5,452 nt of DNA from CAZTLE01 sp964614415. Lineage in GTDB: Bacteria; Bacteroidota; Bacteroidia; Flavobacteriales; Flavobacteriaceae. The DNA lies in NCBI GenBank assembly GCA_964614415.1, contig CAZTLE010000239.1, positions 1 to 5,452 on the forward strand. Direction: 5' to 3'. Every line of letters starts with the position of its first letter. Positions within the stretch are counted from its first letter, which is position 1. Below are positions 1 through 4,991 of the stretch, one piece after another. The notes below the pieces were generated by a model that was given only the letters and a program-made list of their open reading frames with translations, had not been told where the DNA came from and did no database searches. A program made the translations under genes and the position numbers.

Positions 1-360
1 GGACAAAAGGCGGTTCCTACTATCTCTAAGAAAGACGTTGCGAGCTTTAAGCTTCGTAAGGGAATGCCAATTGGTGCTCGTGTAACCCTTCGCGGAGAGC
101 GTATGTATGAGTTCCTTGATCGTTTGATCACCTCTGCACTGCCGCGTGTACGTGATTTCGGTGGGATCAAAGCCACCGGTTTTGACGGTAGAGGAAATTA
201 CTCTTTGGGAATTACCGAGCAGATCATCTTTCCTGAGATCAATATCGATAACGTGAAGAAGATCGAAGGGATGAACATCACTTTCGTGACTACGGCTAAG
301 ACCGATAAAGAAGCTAAATCATTACTAACCGAATTGGGACTACCTTTTAAAAAGAACTAA
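1..360 (+). CDS. rplE: 50S ribosomal protein L5 (uL5), 5'-truncated by window edge
   Basis: L5 belongs to the central protuberance of the large subunit, where it binds 5S rRNA with L18 and contacts P-site tRNA and S13. The frame is open from base 1 and ends at TAA 358-360, giving 119 residues. The family is about 180 residues long, so roughly the first 60 lie outside the window. The visible part begins GQKAVPTISKKDVASFKLRKG, the usual middle of L5. It continues with TLRGERMYEFLDRL, ALPRVRDF, FDGRGNYSLGI and EQIIFPEI, and ends in PFKKN. An internal ATG at 64 lies inside this conserved block and is not the start. Only 1 nt separates the stop from rpsN, so translation is probably coupled. Identity is certain. 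The truncation comes from the window edge and is not a gene defect. Confidence 0.98.
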   Translation, partial: GQKAVPTISKKDVASFKLRKGMPIGARVTLRGERMYEFLDRLITSALPRVRDFGGIKATGFDGRGNYSLGITEQIIFPEINIDNVKKIEGMNITFVTTAKTDKEAKSLLTELGLPFKKN

Positions 361-361
361 G

Positions 362-631
362 ATGGCAAAAGAATCAATGAAAGCACGTGAAGTAAAACGT
401 GCAAAGATGGTAGCAAAGTACGCCGAGAAGCGCAAAGCCTTGAAAGAAGCCGGCGATTATGAGGCGCTACAGAAGTTACCTAAAAATGGTTCACCTGTTC
501 GCATGCACAACCGTTGCAAGTTGACCGGGCGTCCAAAAGGGTATATGAGACAGTTTGGAATCTCTCGTGTAATGTTCCGTGAGATGGCCAACAAAGGACT
601 CATCCCAGGGGTTAGAAAGGCAAGTTGGTAA
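362..631 (+). CDS. rpsN: 30S ribosomal protein S14 (uS14), zinc-free form
   Basis: S14 sits in the head of the small subunit near S3 and S10 and is needed for late 30S assembly. The 89-residue product is the long, zinc-independent (C-minus) type. The N-terminal half is basic and helical (MAKESMKAREVKRAKMVAKY). The C-terminal core is CKLTGRPKGYMRQFGISR (about 52-69), followed by IPGVRKASW at the end. The short zinc-ribbon type is about 61 residues and has two CxxC pairs. Here only one cysteine is present (residue 52), so no zinc site can form. ATG 362 gives the usual MAKES start. It lies 1 nt after the rplE stop, and the upstream bases are AAAAAGAACTAAG, with no Shine-Dalgarno match. It is followed by the longest spacer in the window. 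Confidence 0.98.
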   Translation: MAKESMKAREVKRAKMVAKYAEKRKALKEAGDYEALQKLPKNGSPVRMHNRCKLTGRPKGYMRQFGISRVMFREMANKGLIPGVRKASW

Positions 632-642
632 CAGTATAAATT

Positions 643-685
643 GGGTGAAGGTTTGTCGCGCAATGGCATGACGAAAACCACATCC
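643..685 (+). promoter_or_regulatory. Possible stem-loop in the rpsN-rpsH spacer
   Basis: The 68-nt spacer (632-699) can fold into an interrupted hairpin. GGGTG (643-647) pairs with CATCC (681-685), including one G-U. GGTTT (650-654) pairs with AAACC (675-679), and GTC (655-657) pairs with GAC (670-672). Small internal loops and a 12-nt apical loop separate the helices, for 13 pairs in total. It ends 14 nt before the rpsH start. The pairing is read from the sequence. A role such as autogenous control of the S8-onward genes or an RNA-processing site is inference. In E. coli S8 represses this operon, but at a site near the rplE start, and I see no clear S8-site likeness here. Confidence 0.3.
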
Positions 686-699
686 GCAAATTGATATAA

Positions 700-1101
700 A
701 TGACAACAGATCCAATCGCAGATTTTTTAACAAGGATTAGAAATGCTGTGCAGGCAGGACACCGCGTAGTTGAGGTGCCTGCTTCTAAATTGAAGAAGGA
801 AATTACTAAGATCCTGTTTGATCAGGGTTACGTCCTTAGCTACAAGTTCGAGGATGACAAAGGTCCTCAGGGTACTATCAAGATCGCATTGAAGTACGAT
901 CAGATGACCAAGGATCCTGTAATTAAGAAGATTCAAAGAATTAGTAAACCAGGTTTGCGTAAATACGCCGGTGCATCAGAAATGCCACGTATCCTGAACG
1001 GTTTGGGAATTGCTATCGTATCCACTTCTGCGGGAGTGATGACAGGTAAGCAGGCCCAGTCTCAGAACGTTGGAGGCGAAGTATTGTGTTACGTATACTA
1101 A
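700..1101 (+). CDS. rpsH: 30S ribosomal protein S8 (uS8)
   Basis: S8 is a primary 16S rRNA-binding protein of the small-subunit body (helix 21 region) and, in E. coli, the translational repressor of this operon. The 133-residue product is normal for the family (E. coli 130). It opens with the hallmark MTTDPIADFLTRIRNA. The middle has IQRISKPGLRKYA (about 79-91). It closes with the RNA-binding signature STSAGVMTGKQAQSQNVGGEVLCYVY (about 108-133). ATG 700 is chosen because the family start motif begins exactly there. It is preceded by the AT-rich stretch GATATAA and no Shine-Dalgarno. The 68-nt spacer upstream is unusual for this operon and can fold. The rplF gene follows after 13 nt. Confidence 0.98.
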   Translation: MTTDPIADFLTRIRNAVQAGHRVVEVPASKLKKEITKILFDQGYVLSYKFEDDKGPQGTIKIALKYDQMTKDPVIKKIQRISKPGLRKYAGASEMPRILNGLGIAIVSTSAGVMTGKQAQSQNVGGEVLCYVY

Positions 1102-1114
1102 AAAGAGACGAGAA

Positions 1115-1657
1115 ATGTCAAGAATAGGAAAAAGCCCGATTGCAATACCTGATGGCGTTACCGTAGAGGTGAACGACAACGTGGTTACCGTGAAGGGCAA
1201 ACTAGGCGAGTTAACCCAGCAGTTTGATGGTGTTAGCGTAAAAGTGGAAGAAGGCAACGTAGTCGTTGAGCGACCTTCTGAAGCTAAAGAGCATAAAGCA
1301 AAGCACGGATTATATCGTGCTCTTATCAACAATATGGTAGAAGGTGTTTCCAATGGATACACTAAGGAGTTGGAGTTGGTTGGAGTTGGATATCGTGCTT
1401 CGAATCAGGGCCAGAAATTAGACATGGCTATCGGTTTCTCTCATAACATTGTATTGGACATTGCTCCGGAAGTTAAGGTAGAAACCATCAGTGAAAAAGG
1501 TAAGAATCCTATTGTAAAACTAACTTCTCATGACAAGCAACTGGTAGGACAGGTAGCAGCTAAGATCAGAAGCTTCCGTAAGCCAGAACCTTACAAAGGA
1601 AAAGGGATCAAGTTTGTTGGAGAACAAATACGAAGAAAAGCAGGTAAGTCTGCATAA
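1115..1657 (+). CDS. rplF: 50S ribosomal protein L6 (uL6)
   Basis: L6 binds 23S rRNA near the sarcin-ricin loop and the GTPase-factor site of the large subunit. The product is 180 residues, the usual size, with the two tandem L6 folds. Conserved points are MSRIGKSPIAIP at the N-terminus, LYRALINNMVEGVSNGY (66-82), ELVGVGYRA (87-95) and RKPEPYKGKGIKF (155-167), with a basic tail QIRRKAGKSA. The frame stays open upstream to an ATG at 1070, but that would overlap the last 32 nt of rpsH and add 15 residues with no family counterpart. ATG 1115 gives the standard MSRIGK start, 13 nt after rpsH, behind purine-rich AGAGACGAGAA. The codons for ELELVGVG (1366-1389) form a TTGGAG-rich repeat. Confidence 0.98.
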   Translation: MSRIGKSPIAIPDGVTVEVNDNVVTVKGKLGELTQQFDGVSVKVEEGNVVVERPSEAKEHKAKHGLYRALINNMVEGVSNGYTKELELVGVGYRASNQGQKLDMAIGFSHNIVLDIAPEVKVETISEKGKNPIVKLTSHDKQLVGQVAAKIRSFRKPEPYKGKGIKFVGEQIRRKAGKSA

Positions 1658-1669
1658 GAAGTTTACGTT

Positions 1670-2026
1670 ATGGCATTATCTAAAACCGATAGAAGAAACC
1701 GTATTCGGTTCAGAATCAGAAAGACTGTTTCCGGAACATCCAGTCGTCCTCGATTGGCGATTTTCCGAAGTAATAAGGAGATATACGCACAACTTATCGA
1801 TGACGTAGCAGGCAAGACCATTGTAGCTGCTTCTTCAAGAGATAAGGATATCGATGTATCCAAGATGAACAAAACCGAAGCTGCAAATGCAGTAGGTAAG
1901 GCAATTGCCGAAAAGGCAGTTAAAGCAGGTGTTGAGGCTGTGTCTTTTGACAGAGGCGGATACTTGTATCACGGAAGAGTAAAATCATTAGCCGATGGCG
2001 CGCGCGAAGGCGGGCTTAAATTCTAA
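1670..2026 (+). CDS. rplR: 50S ribosomal protein L18 (uL18)
   Basis: L18 binds 5S rRNA and, with L5, docks it into the central protuberance. The 118-residue product matches the family length. It has a basic N-terminal tail (MALSKTDRRNRIRFRIRKTV). This is followed by RPRLAIFRSNKEIYAQLIDD (26-45), an alpha/beta body with AASS (about 53-56), and the closing FDRGGYLYHGRVKSLADG block (93-110) ending in GLKF. ATG 1670 lies 12 nt after the rplF stop and gives the expected MALSK start. The upstream bases are TAAGAAGTTTACGTT, a weak purine run too far from a proper Shine-Dalgarno. The GC-rich alternating run near 1998-2012 encodes DGAREGG and is explained by the conserved C-terminus. The rpsE gene starts only 5 nt after the stop. 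Confidence 0.98.
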   Translation: MALSKTDRRNRIRFRIRKTVSGTSSRPRLAIFRSNKEIYAQLIDDVAGKTIVAASSRDKDIDVSKMNKTEAANAVGKAIAEKAVKAGVEAVSFDRGGYLYHGRVKSLADGAREGGLKF

Positions 2027-2031
2027 TAAAT

Positions 2032-2556
2032 ATGTATCAGGATTATAAAAACGTAGAAACAGTAAAACCCGGAGGTCTTGAATTGAAAGACCGTTTGGTT
2101 GGGGTACAACGTGTTACCAAAGTAACCAAAGGGGGTAGAGCGTTCGGATTTTCGGCTATTGTAGTGGTAGGTGATGAGAACGGTGTTGTAGGTCACGGTC
2201 TTGGAAAATCCAAGGATGTAGCCAGCGCTATCGCCAAAGCTATTGAAGATGCTAAGAAGAACCTGGTGCGTATCCCATTGAATAAAGTTACTCTTCCTCA
2301 CGAGCAGAAAGGGAAGTACGGTGGAGCCCGGGTAACCTTATTGCCGGCCGCTCCCGGTACGGGAGTAATCGCCGGAGGTGCCGTTCGTGCGGTACTGGAA
2401 GCAGTAGGTGTTCACGATGTACTTTCTAAGTCTCAGGGATCATCAAACCCTCACAATGTGGTAAAAGCAACCTTTGACGCCTTGTTGCAACTAAGAAGTG
2501 CGGAAATGGTAGCCAAGCAGCGAGGTATCTCCCTGGAGAAATTGTATAAAGGATAA
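2032..2556 (+). CDS. rpsE: 30S ribosomal protein S5 (uS5)
   Basis: S5 sits at the shoulder of the small subunit by the mRNA entry path. It affects decoding accuracy and, in other bacteria, spectinomycin sensitivity. The product is 174 residues. The N-terminal double-stranded-RNA-binding-like domain spans about 18-85 and contains RLVGVQRVTKVTKGG (21-35), FGFSAIVVVGDENG (38-51) and VGHGLGK (53-59). The C-terminal domain carries GARVTLLPAAPGTGVIAGG (98-116) and SQGSSNPHNVVKATFDAL (134-151). The spectinomycin-loop region (about 25-35) looks ordinary. The usual GDGNG is GDENG here (Glu49), a mild variation. The start MYQDYKNVETVKPGG is a wording I associate with Flavobacteriia. ATG 2032 is only 5 nt past the rplR stop, with an all-A/T upstream, so reinitiation or coupling is likely. 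Confidence 0.98.
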   Translation: MYQDYKNVETVKPGGLELKDRLVGVQRVTKVTKGGRAFGFSAIVVVGDENGVVGHGLGKSKDVASAIAKAIEDAKKNLVRIPLNKVTLPHEQKGKYGGARVTLLPAAPGTGVIAGGAVRAVLEAVGVHDVLSKSQGSSNPHNVVKATFDALLQLRSAEMVAKQRGISLEKLYKG

Positions 2557-2569
2557 ATACGCAAATACG

Positions 2570-2749
2570 ATGGCAAAAATAAAAGTAACCAAGGTTCGCA
2601 GTGCGATCAACCGCGCTCAAAACCAGAAGAGAACGCTCGAGGCACTTGGACTTCGTAAGATAGGTCAGACCGTTGAGCACGAGGATACGCCAAATATTTT
2701 GGGTATGATAAAAAAAGTTAATCACCTGGTTTCAGTAGAAACCGTATAA
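2570..2749 (+). CDS. rpmD: 50S ribosomal protein L30 (uL30)
   Basis: L30 is a small protein on the outside of the large subunit that contacts 23S rRNA. It is not essential in all bacteria. The reading frame gives 59 residues, the normal size. It begins MAKIKVTKVRSAIN and continues with QKRTLEALGLRKIGQ (19-33), the family signature. It ends with EHEDTPNILGMIKKVNHLVSVE, the typical pattern for the last helix and strand. ATG 2570 lies 13 nt after the rpsE stop and 10 nt separate its TAA from rplO. Its position between rpsE and rplO is the canonical spc order and confirms the call. The start context is A-rich (AAATACGCAAATACG). Confidence 0.97.
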   Translation: MAKIKVTKVRSAINRAQNQKRTLEALGLRKIGQTVEHEDTPNILGMIKKVNHLVSVETV

Positions 2750-2759
2750 GATATATGCG

Positions 2760-3212
2760 ATGGATTTAAGCAACTTGAAACCAGCAGAAGGATCCGTACA
2801 AAACAAAGGGAAGCGCGTAGGCCGCGGACAGGGCTCCGGTAAAGGAGGCACTGCCAGGCGTGGTCACAAAGGTGCCAAGTCCCGTTCCGGATATTCCAGG
2901 AAGATTGGATTTGAAGGAGGGCAAATGCCACTGCAACGTCGAGTACCTAAGTTCGGATTCAAGAACATTAACCGAAAAGAGTATCAAGGTGTTAACCTGG
3001 ATACGTTACAACGATTAGTTGACGACAAGAAAATAAAGGATACTGTAGATTTTGACACGCTCGTAAGTCTTCGACTGGCGAGAAAGAATGACCTGGTTAA
3101 GATCCTTGGCCGTGGAGAGTTGAAAGCAAAATTGACGGTGTCTGCTCATAAGTTTACTGCCTCAGCCAAAGAAGCTATTGAAGCTGCCGGTGGTGAAGTA
3201 GTAACACTTTAA
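2760..3212 (+). CDS. rplO: 50S ribosomal protein L15 (uL15)
   Basis: L15 is a late-assembling large-subunit protein whose long extension threads through 23S rRNA. The product is 150 residues, within the family range. The N-terminal part is glycine- and base-rich: MDLSNLKPAEGS, then GKRVGRGQGSGKGGTARRGHKG (17-38), SRSGYSRKIGFEGGQMPLQRR (41-61) and PKFGFKN (63-69). The globular C-terminal domain (about 75-150) holds LVKILGRGELKAKLTVSAHKFTASA and the closing EAAGGEVVTL. ATG 2760 lies 10 nt after rpmD and gives the standard MDLSNLKPAEGS start. It is followed 13 nt later by secY, which is the usual arrangement and ties ribosome synthesis to secretion capacity. Confidence 0.98.
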   Translation: MDLSNLKPAEGSVQNKGKRVGRGQGSGKGGTARRGHKGAKSRSGYSRKIGFEGGQMPLQRRVPKFGFKNINRKEYQGVNLDTLQRLVDDKKIKDTVDFDTLVSLRLARKNDLVKILGRGELKAKLTVSAHKFTASAKEAIEAAGGEVVTL

Positions 3213-3225
3213 TTTTTGAAGAAGG

Positions 3226-4569
3226 ATGAAATTTATTGATACCATAAAGAACGTTTGGAAGATCACAGAGCTGCGTGACAGGATCATGGTGACCCTTGGG
3301 TTGCTGCTGGTTTACCGTTTTGGTGCGCAGGTTGTACTTCCCGGAATCGACGCTTCCAAGTTGGCCGACTTCGCCGGTAATTTTGCCGGAGGAGGAATTG
3401 GTGGACTTTTGAACGCTTTTACAGGAGGTGCGTTTGCAAATGCTTCAGTGTTTGCCCTGGGAATTATGCCTTATATCTCTGCTTCCATCGTGGTTCAATT
3501 GATGCAGATTGCAGTTCCTTATCTTCAGAAATTACAGAAAGAAGGAGAAAGCGGAAGAAGGAAGATCACTCAGATCACCCGTTGGTTGACCATCGGTATC
3601 TGTTTGATCCAGGCGCCAAGTTACCTGTTCGGATTGGAAACGTTAGGAGTTCCTACCGATGCCTTCATCCTTGGTAAGACGCCAATGTTCATGATTTCCT
3701 CTACCATCATCCTCGTGACCGGATGTATATTCGCCATGTGGTTGGGTGAGAAGATCACAGACAAGGGTATTGGTAACGGTATTTCCATTCTTATTATGGT
3801 AGGTATCATCGCTACCCTTCCTCAGTCATTTGCTCAGGAATTTGCTTCCAGAGTATTGGAGTCTAACGGTGGACTTATTATGATCCTTATCGAATTGGTG
3901 ATCTGGTTTGTTATCATTCTGGCATCGGTGATGTTGGTGATGGCGGTCCGGAAAATACCGGTTCAGTACGCCCGAAGAACGGCCAGCGGCGGATACGAGA
4001 AGAACATCTTCGGTGCCCGTCAGTTCATCCCCTTAAAGCTGAATGCTTCCGGGGTAATGCCTATCATCTTCGCGCAAGCGATCATGTTCATTCCTCCTAC
4101 GGTGGCCAGCCTGTCCGAAAGCAATTTTGCACAATCGGTACAAGCGGCCTTTGGAGATATTTTCGGATTGTGGTACAACATAGTGTTCGCAGCGTTGATC
4201 ATTGTGTTCACCTATTTCTATACGGCGATTACGGTTCCTACGAACAAAATGGCCGATGACCTTAAGCGTAACGGTGGTTTCATTCCAGGTATCAAACCAG
4301 GAACGGATACGGCCGAGTACCTGGACCGAGTTATGTCACAGATCACTTTGCCCGGATCCATCTTCCTGGCATTGATCGCTGTGTTCCCTGCCTTCGTTGT
4401 GAAGTTAATGGGAATCCAAAGTGGATGGGCATTGTTCTACGGAGGTACTTCCCTGCTAATTATGGTAGGGGTTGCGATCGATACGATGCAACAAATCAAC
4501 TCGTACTTGTTGAACCGTCATTACGACGGCTTGATGAAGTCCGGTAAAAACAGAAAAGCAGTCGCTTAA
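3226..4569 (+). CDS. secY: Preprotein translocase subunit SecY
   Basis: SecY is the channel-forming subunit of the SecYEG translocon in the cytoplasmic membrane. It exports unfolded proteins with SecA and inserts membrane proteins from the ribosome. The 447-residue product has the expected ten membrane segments, roughly at 20-40, 72-98, 118-138, 155-173, 184-200, 215-241, 271-292, 314-336, 375-395 and 400-420. A glycine-rich plug region (about 55-70) follows segment 1. Conserved sites are MPYISASIVVQLM (81-93), LQKLQKEGESGRRKI (100-114), DKGIGNGISILIM (179-191), and the ribosome/SecA loops IPVQYARR (244-251) and NGGFIPGIKPGTDTAEYL (349-366). ATG 3226 fits MKFIDTIKNVWKITELRDRI, the usual N-terminus. 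GAAGAAGG abuts the start with no spacing, so it cannot act as a normal Shine-Dalgarno. Nothing is broken or missing. Confidence 0.98.
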   Translation: MKFIDTIKNVWKITELRDRIMVTLGLLLVYRFGAQVVLPGIDASKLADFAGNFAGGGIGGLLNAFTGGAFANASVFALGIMPYISASIVVQLMQIAVPYLQKLQKEGESGRRKITQITRWLTIGICLIQAPSYLFGLETLGVPTDAFILGKTPMFMISSTIILVTGCIFAMWLGEKITDKGIGNGISILIMVGIIATLPQSFAQEFASRVLESNGGLIMILIELVIWFVIILASVMLVMAVRKIPVQYARRTASGGYEKNIFGARQFIPLKLNASGVMPIIFAQAIMFIPPTVASLSESNFAQSVQAAFGDIFGLWYNIVFAALIIVFTYFYTAITVPTNKMADDLKRNGGFIPGIKPGTDTAEYLDRVMSQITLPGSIFLALIAVFPAFVVKLMGIQSGWALFYGGTSLLIMVGVAIDTMQQINSYLLNRHYDGLMKSGKNRKAVA

Positions 4570-4625
4570 ATAGTGCTGAGTGGATAGTTATTAGGAACTA
4601 ACCACTAAAAACTAAAAACTAGAAT
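4570..4625 (+). repeat. secY-infA spacer: inverted repeat plus ACTAAAA tandem motif
   Basis: The 56-nt spacer holds two linked elements. First is an inverted repeat: AGTGGATAGTT (4579-4589) against AACTAACCACT (4596-4606), with 10 of 11 positions pairing and a 6-nt loop ATTAGG. Second, overlapping its right edge, is ACTAAAA repeated in tandem (4604-4610 and 4611-4617) followed by ACTA, which runs to 5 nt before the infA start. The stretch 4591-4614 matches 5428-5452 downstream of rpsM at about 22 of 25 aligned positions. There is no T-run after the stem on the + strand, so it is not a standard intrinsic terminator. It may be a dispersed intergenic repeat, an RNA-processing site or an unstructured A-rich ribosome landing site for infA. 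Confidence 0.6.
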
Positions 4626-4841
4626 ATGGCAAAACAACCCGCAATTGAACAAGACGGAACGATTATCGAAGCATTATCCAATGCGATGTTTCGTGTAGAA
4701 TTGGAAAACGGTCATGTTGTGACCGCTCATATATCGGGAAAGATGCGCATGCACTACATAAAGTTGTTACCGGGAGATAAGGTAAAATTAGAAATGAGTC
4801 CTTACGATTTAACTAAGGCTCGAATAACATATAGATACTAA
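4626..4841 (+). CDS. infA: Translation initiation factor IF-1
   Basis: IF-1 is a single OB-fold protein that binds the A site of the 30S subunit and works with IF-2 and IF-3 during initiation. The 71-residue product is the standard length. The signature covers most of it: MAKQPAIEQDGTIIEALSNA, then MFRVELENGHVVTAHISGKM (21-40), MHYIKLLPGDKVKLEMSPYDL (42-62) and ARITYRY at the end. ATG 4626 is the only sensible start and matches the family. It is placed directly after secY, without the adk or map genes seen here in many other bacteria. The upstream spacer is 56 nt and has an A-rich tandem motif ending just before the start. It therefore may be translated or transcribed somewhat independently of secY, though no promoter is recognisable. 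Confidence 0.98.
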   Translation: MAKQPAIEQDGTIIEALSNAMFRVELENGHVVTAHISGKMRMHYIKLLPGDKVKLEMSPYDLTKARITYRY

Positions 4842-4855
4842 GCGAAGCAATTCGC
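4842..4855 (+). promoter_or_regulatory. Small perfect hairpin between infA and rpmJ
   Basis: Directly after the infA TAA, GCGAA (4842-4846) pairs perfectly with TTCGC (4851-4855) around the loop GCAA, which fits the stable GNRA tetraloop pattern. The remaining 16 nt up to rpmJ are A-rich (ACTAAATAAAAACAG and the preceding A). There is no T-run, so it is not an intrinsic terminator. It could stabilise an mRNA end, slow ribosomes leaving infA, or be chance, since a 5-bp stem is short. The pairing is observed and the role is unknown. Confidence 0.35.
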
Positions 4856-4871
4856 AACTAAATAAAAACAG

Positions 4872-4988
4872 ATGAAAGTAAGAGCATCCGTTAAGAAAAG
4901 AAGCGCTGACTGCAAGATCGTTCGCAGAAAGGGCCGTTTATATGTAATTAACAAAAAGAACCCAAGGTTCAAACAAAGACAAGGATAA
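4872..4988 (+). CDS. rpmJ: 50S ribosomal protein L36 (bL36), zinc-site-less form
   Basis: L36 is the smallest large-subunit protein and helps organise 23S rRNA near the factor-binding side. The frame gives 38 residues starting MKVRASVKKRSADCKIVRRKG and ending NPRFKQRQG, clearly the L36 pattern. The common zinc-binding form has three cysteines and one histidine. Here only Cys14 remains: the first cysteine position is Ser11, the third is Asn27 and the histidine position is Phe33, with one extra residue before the tail. This protein therefore should not bind zinc in the classical way. The wording is one I associate with Bacteroidetes and is not a sign of decay, since length and basic residues are intact. 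ATG 4872 lies 30 nt after infA, and rpsM begins 3 nt after its stop. Confidence 0.97.
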   Translation: MKVRASVKKRSADCKIVRRKGRLYVINKKNPRFKQRQG

Positions 4989-4991
4989 GTT

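Noticed and set aside
668..694. Eight-codon ORF in the rpsN-rpsH spacer as a leader peptide
   Set aside because: It is very short, its start sits in the loop of the predicted hairpin, and it has no regulatory codon run.
1070..1114. Upstream in-frame ATG that would lengthen rplF by 15 residues
   Set aside because: It overlaps the end of rpsH and the added residues have no L6 counterpart. ATG 1115 gives the standard MSRIGKSP start.
976..1362. 128-residue open frame on the minus strand
   Set aside because: It is opposite rpsH and rplF and its translation is Thr/Ser/Leu-rich, as expected for a shadow frame of conserved genes.
1366..1389. TTGGAG/GTTGGA-rich repeat in rplF as a functional DNA repeat
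   Set aside because: It encodes the conserved ELELVGVG block, so the repetition follows from Glu-Leu-Val-Gly codons.
1614..1808. 64-residue + strand frame overlapping rplF and rplR
   Set aside because: It covers the end of one certain gene and the start of another in a different frame, with no recognisable protein pattern.
1998..2012. GC-rich alternating run at the end of rplR as a special site
   Set aside because: It encodes the conserved DGAREGG of L18 and is short.
3217..3225. GAAGAAGG before secY as a Shine-Dalgarno site
   Set aside because: It touches the ATG with no spacing, so it cannot position the ribosome. Other genes in the window lack such sites.
4570..4625. Intrinsic terminator or promoter between secY and infA
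   Set aside because: The stem has no T-run after it on the + strand, and no TTTG / TAnnTTTG Bacteroidetes promoter pair is visible.
4872..4988. rpmJ as a decayed gene because its zinc ligands are missing
   Set aside because: Length, start, basic residues and the KQRQG tail are intact, and the same ligand-poor pattern is one I associate with Bacteroidetes L36.
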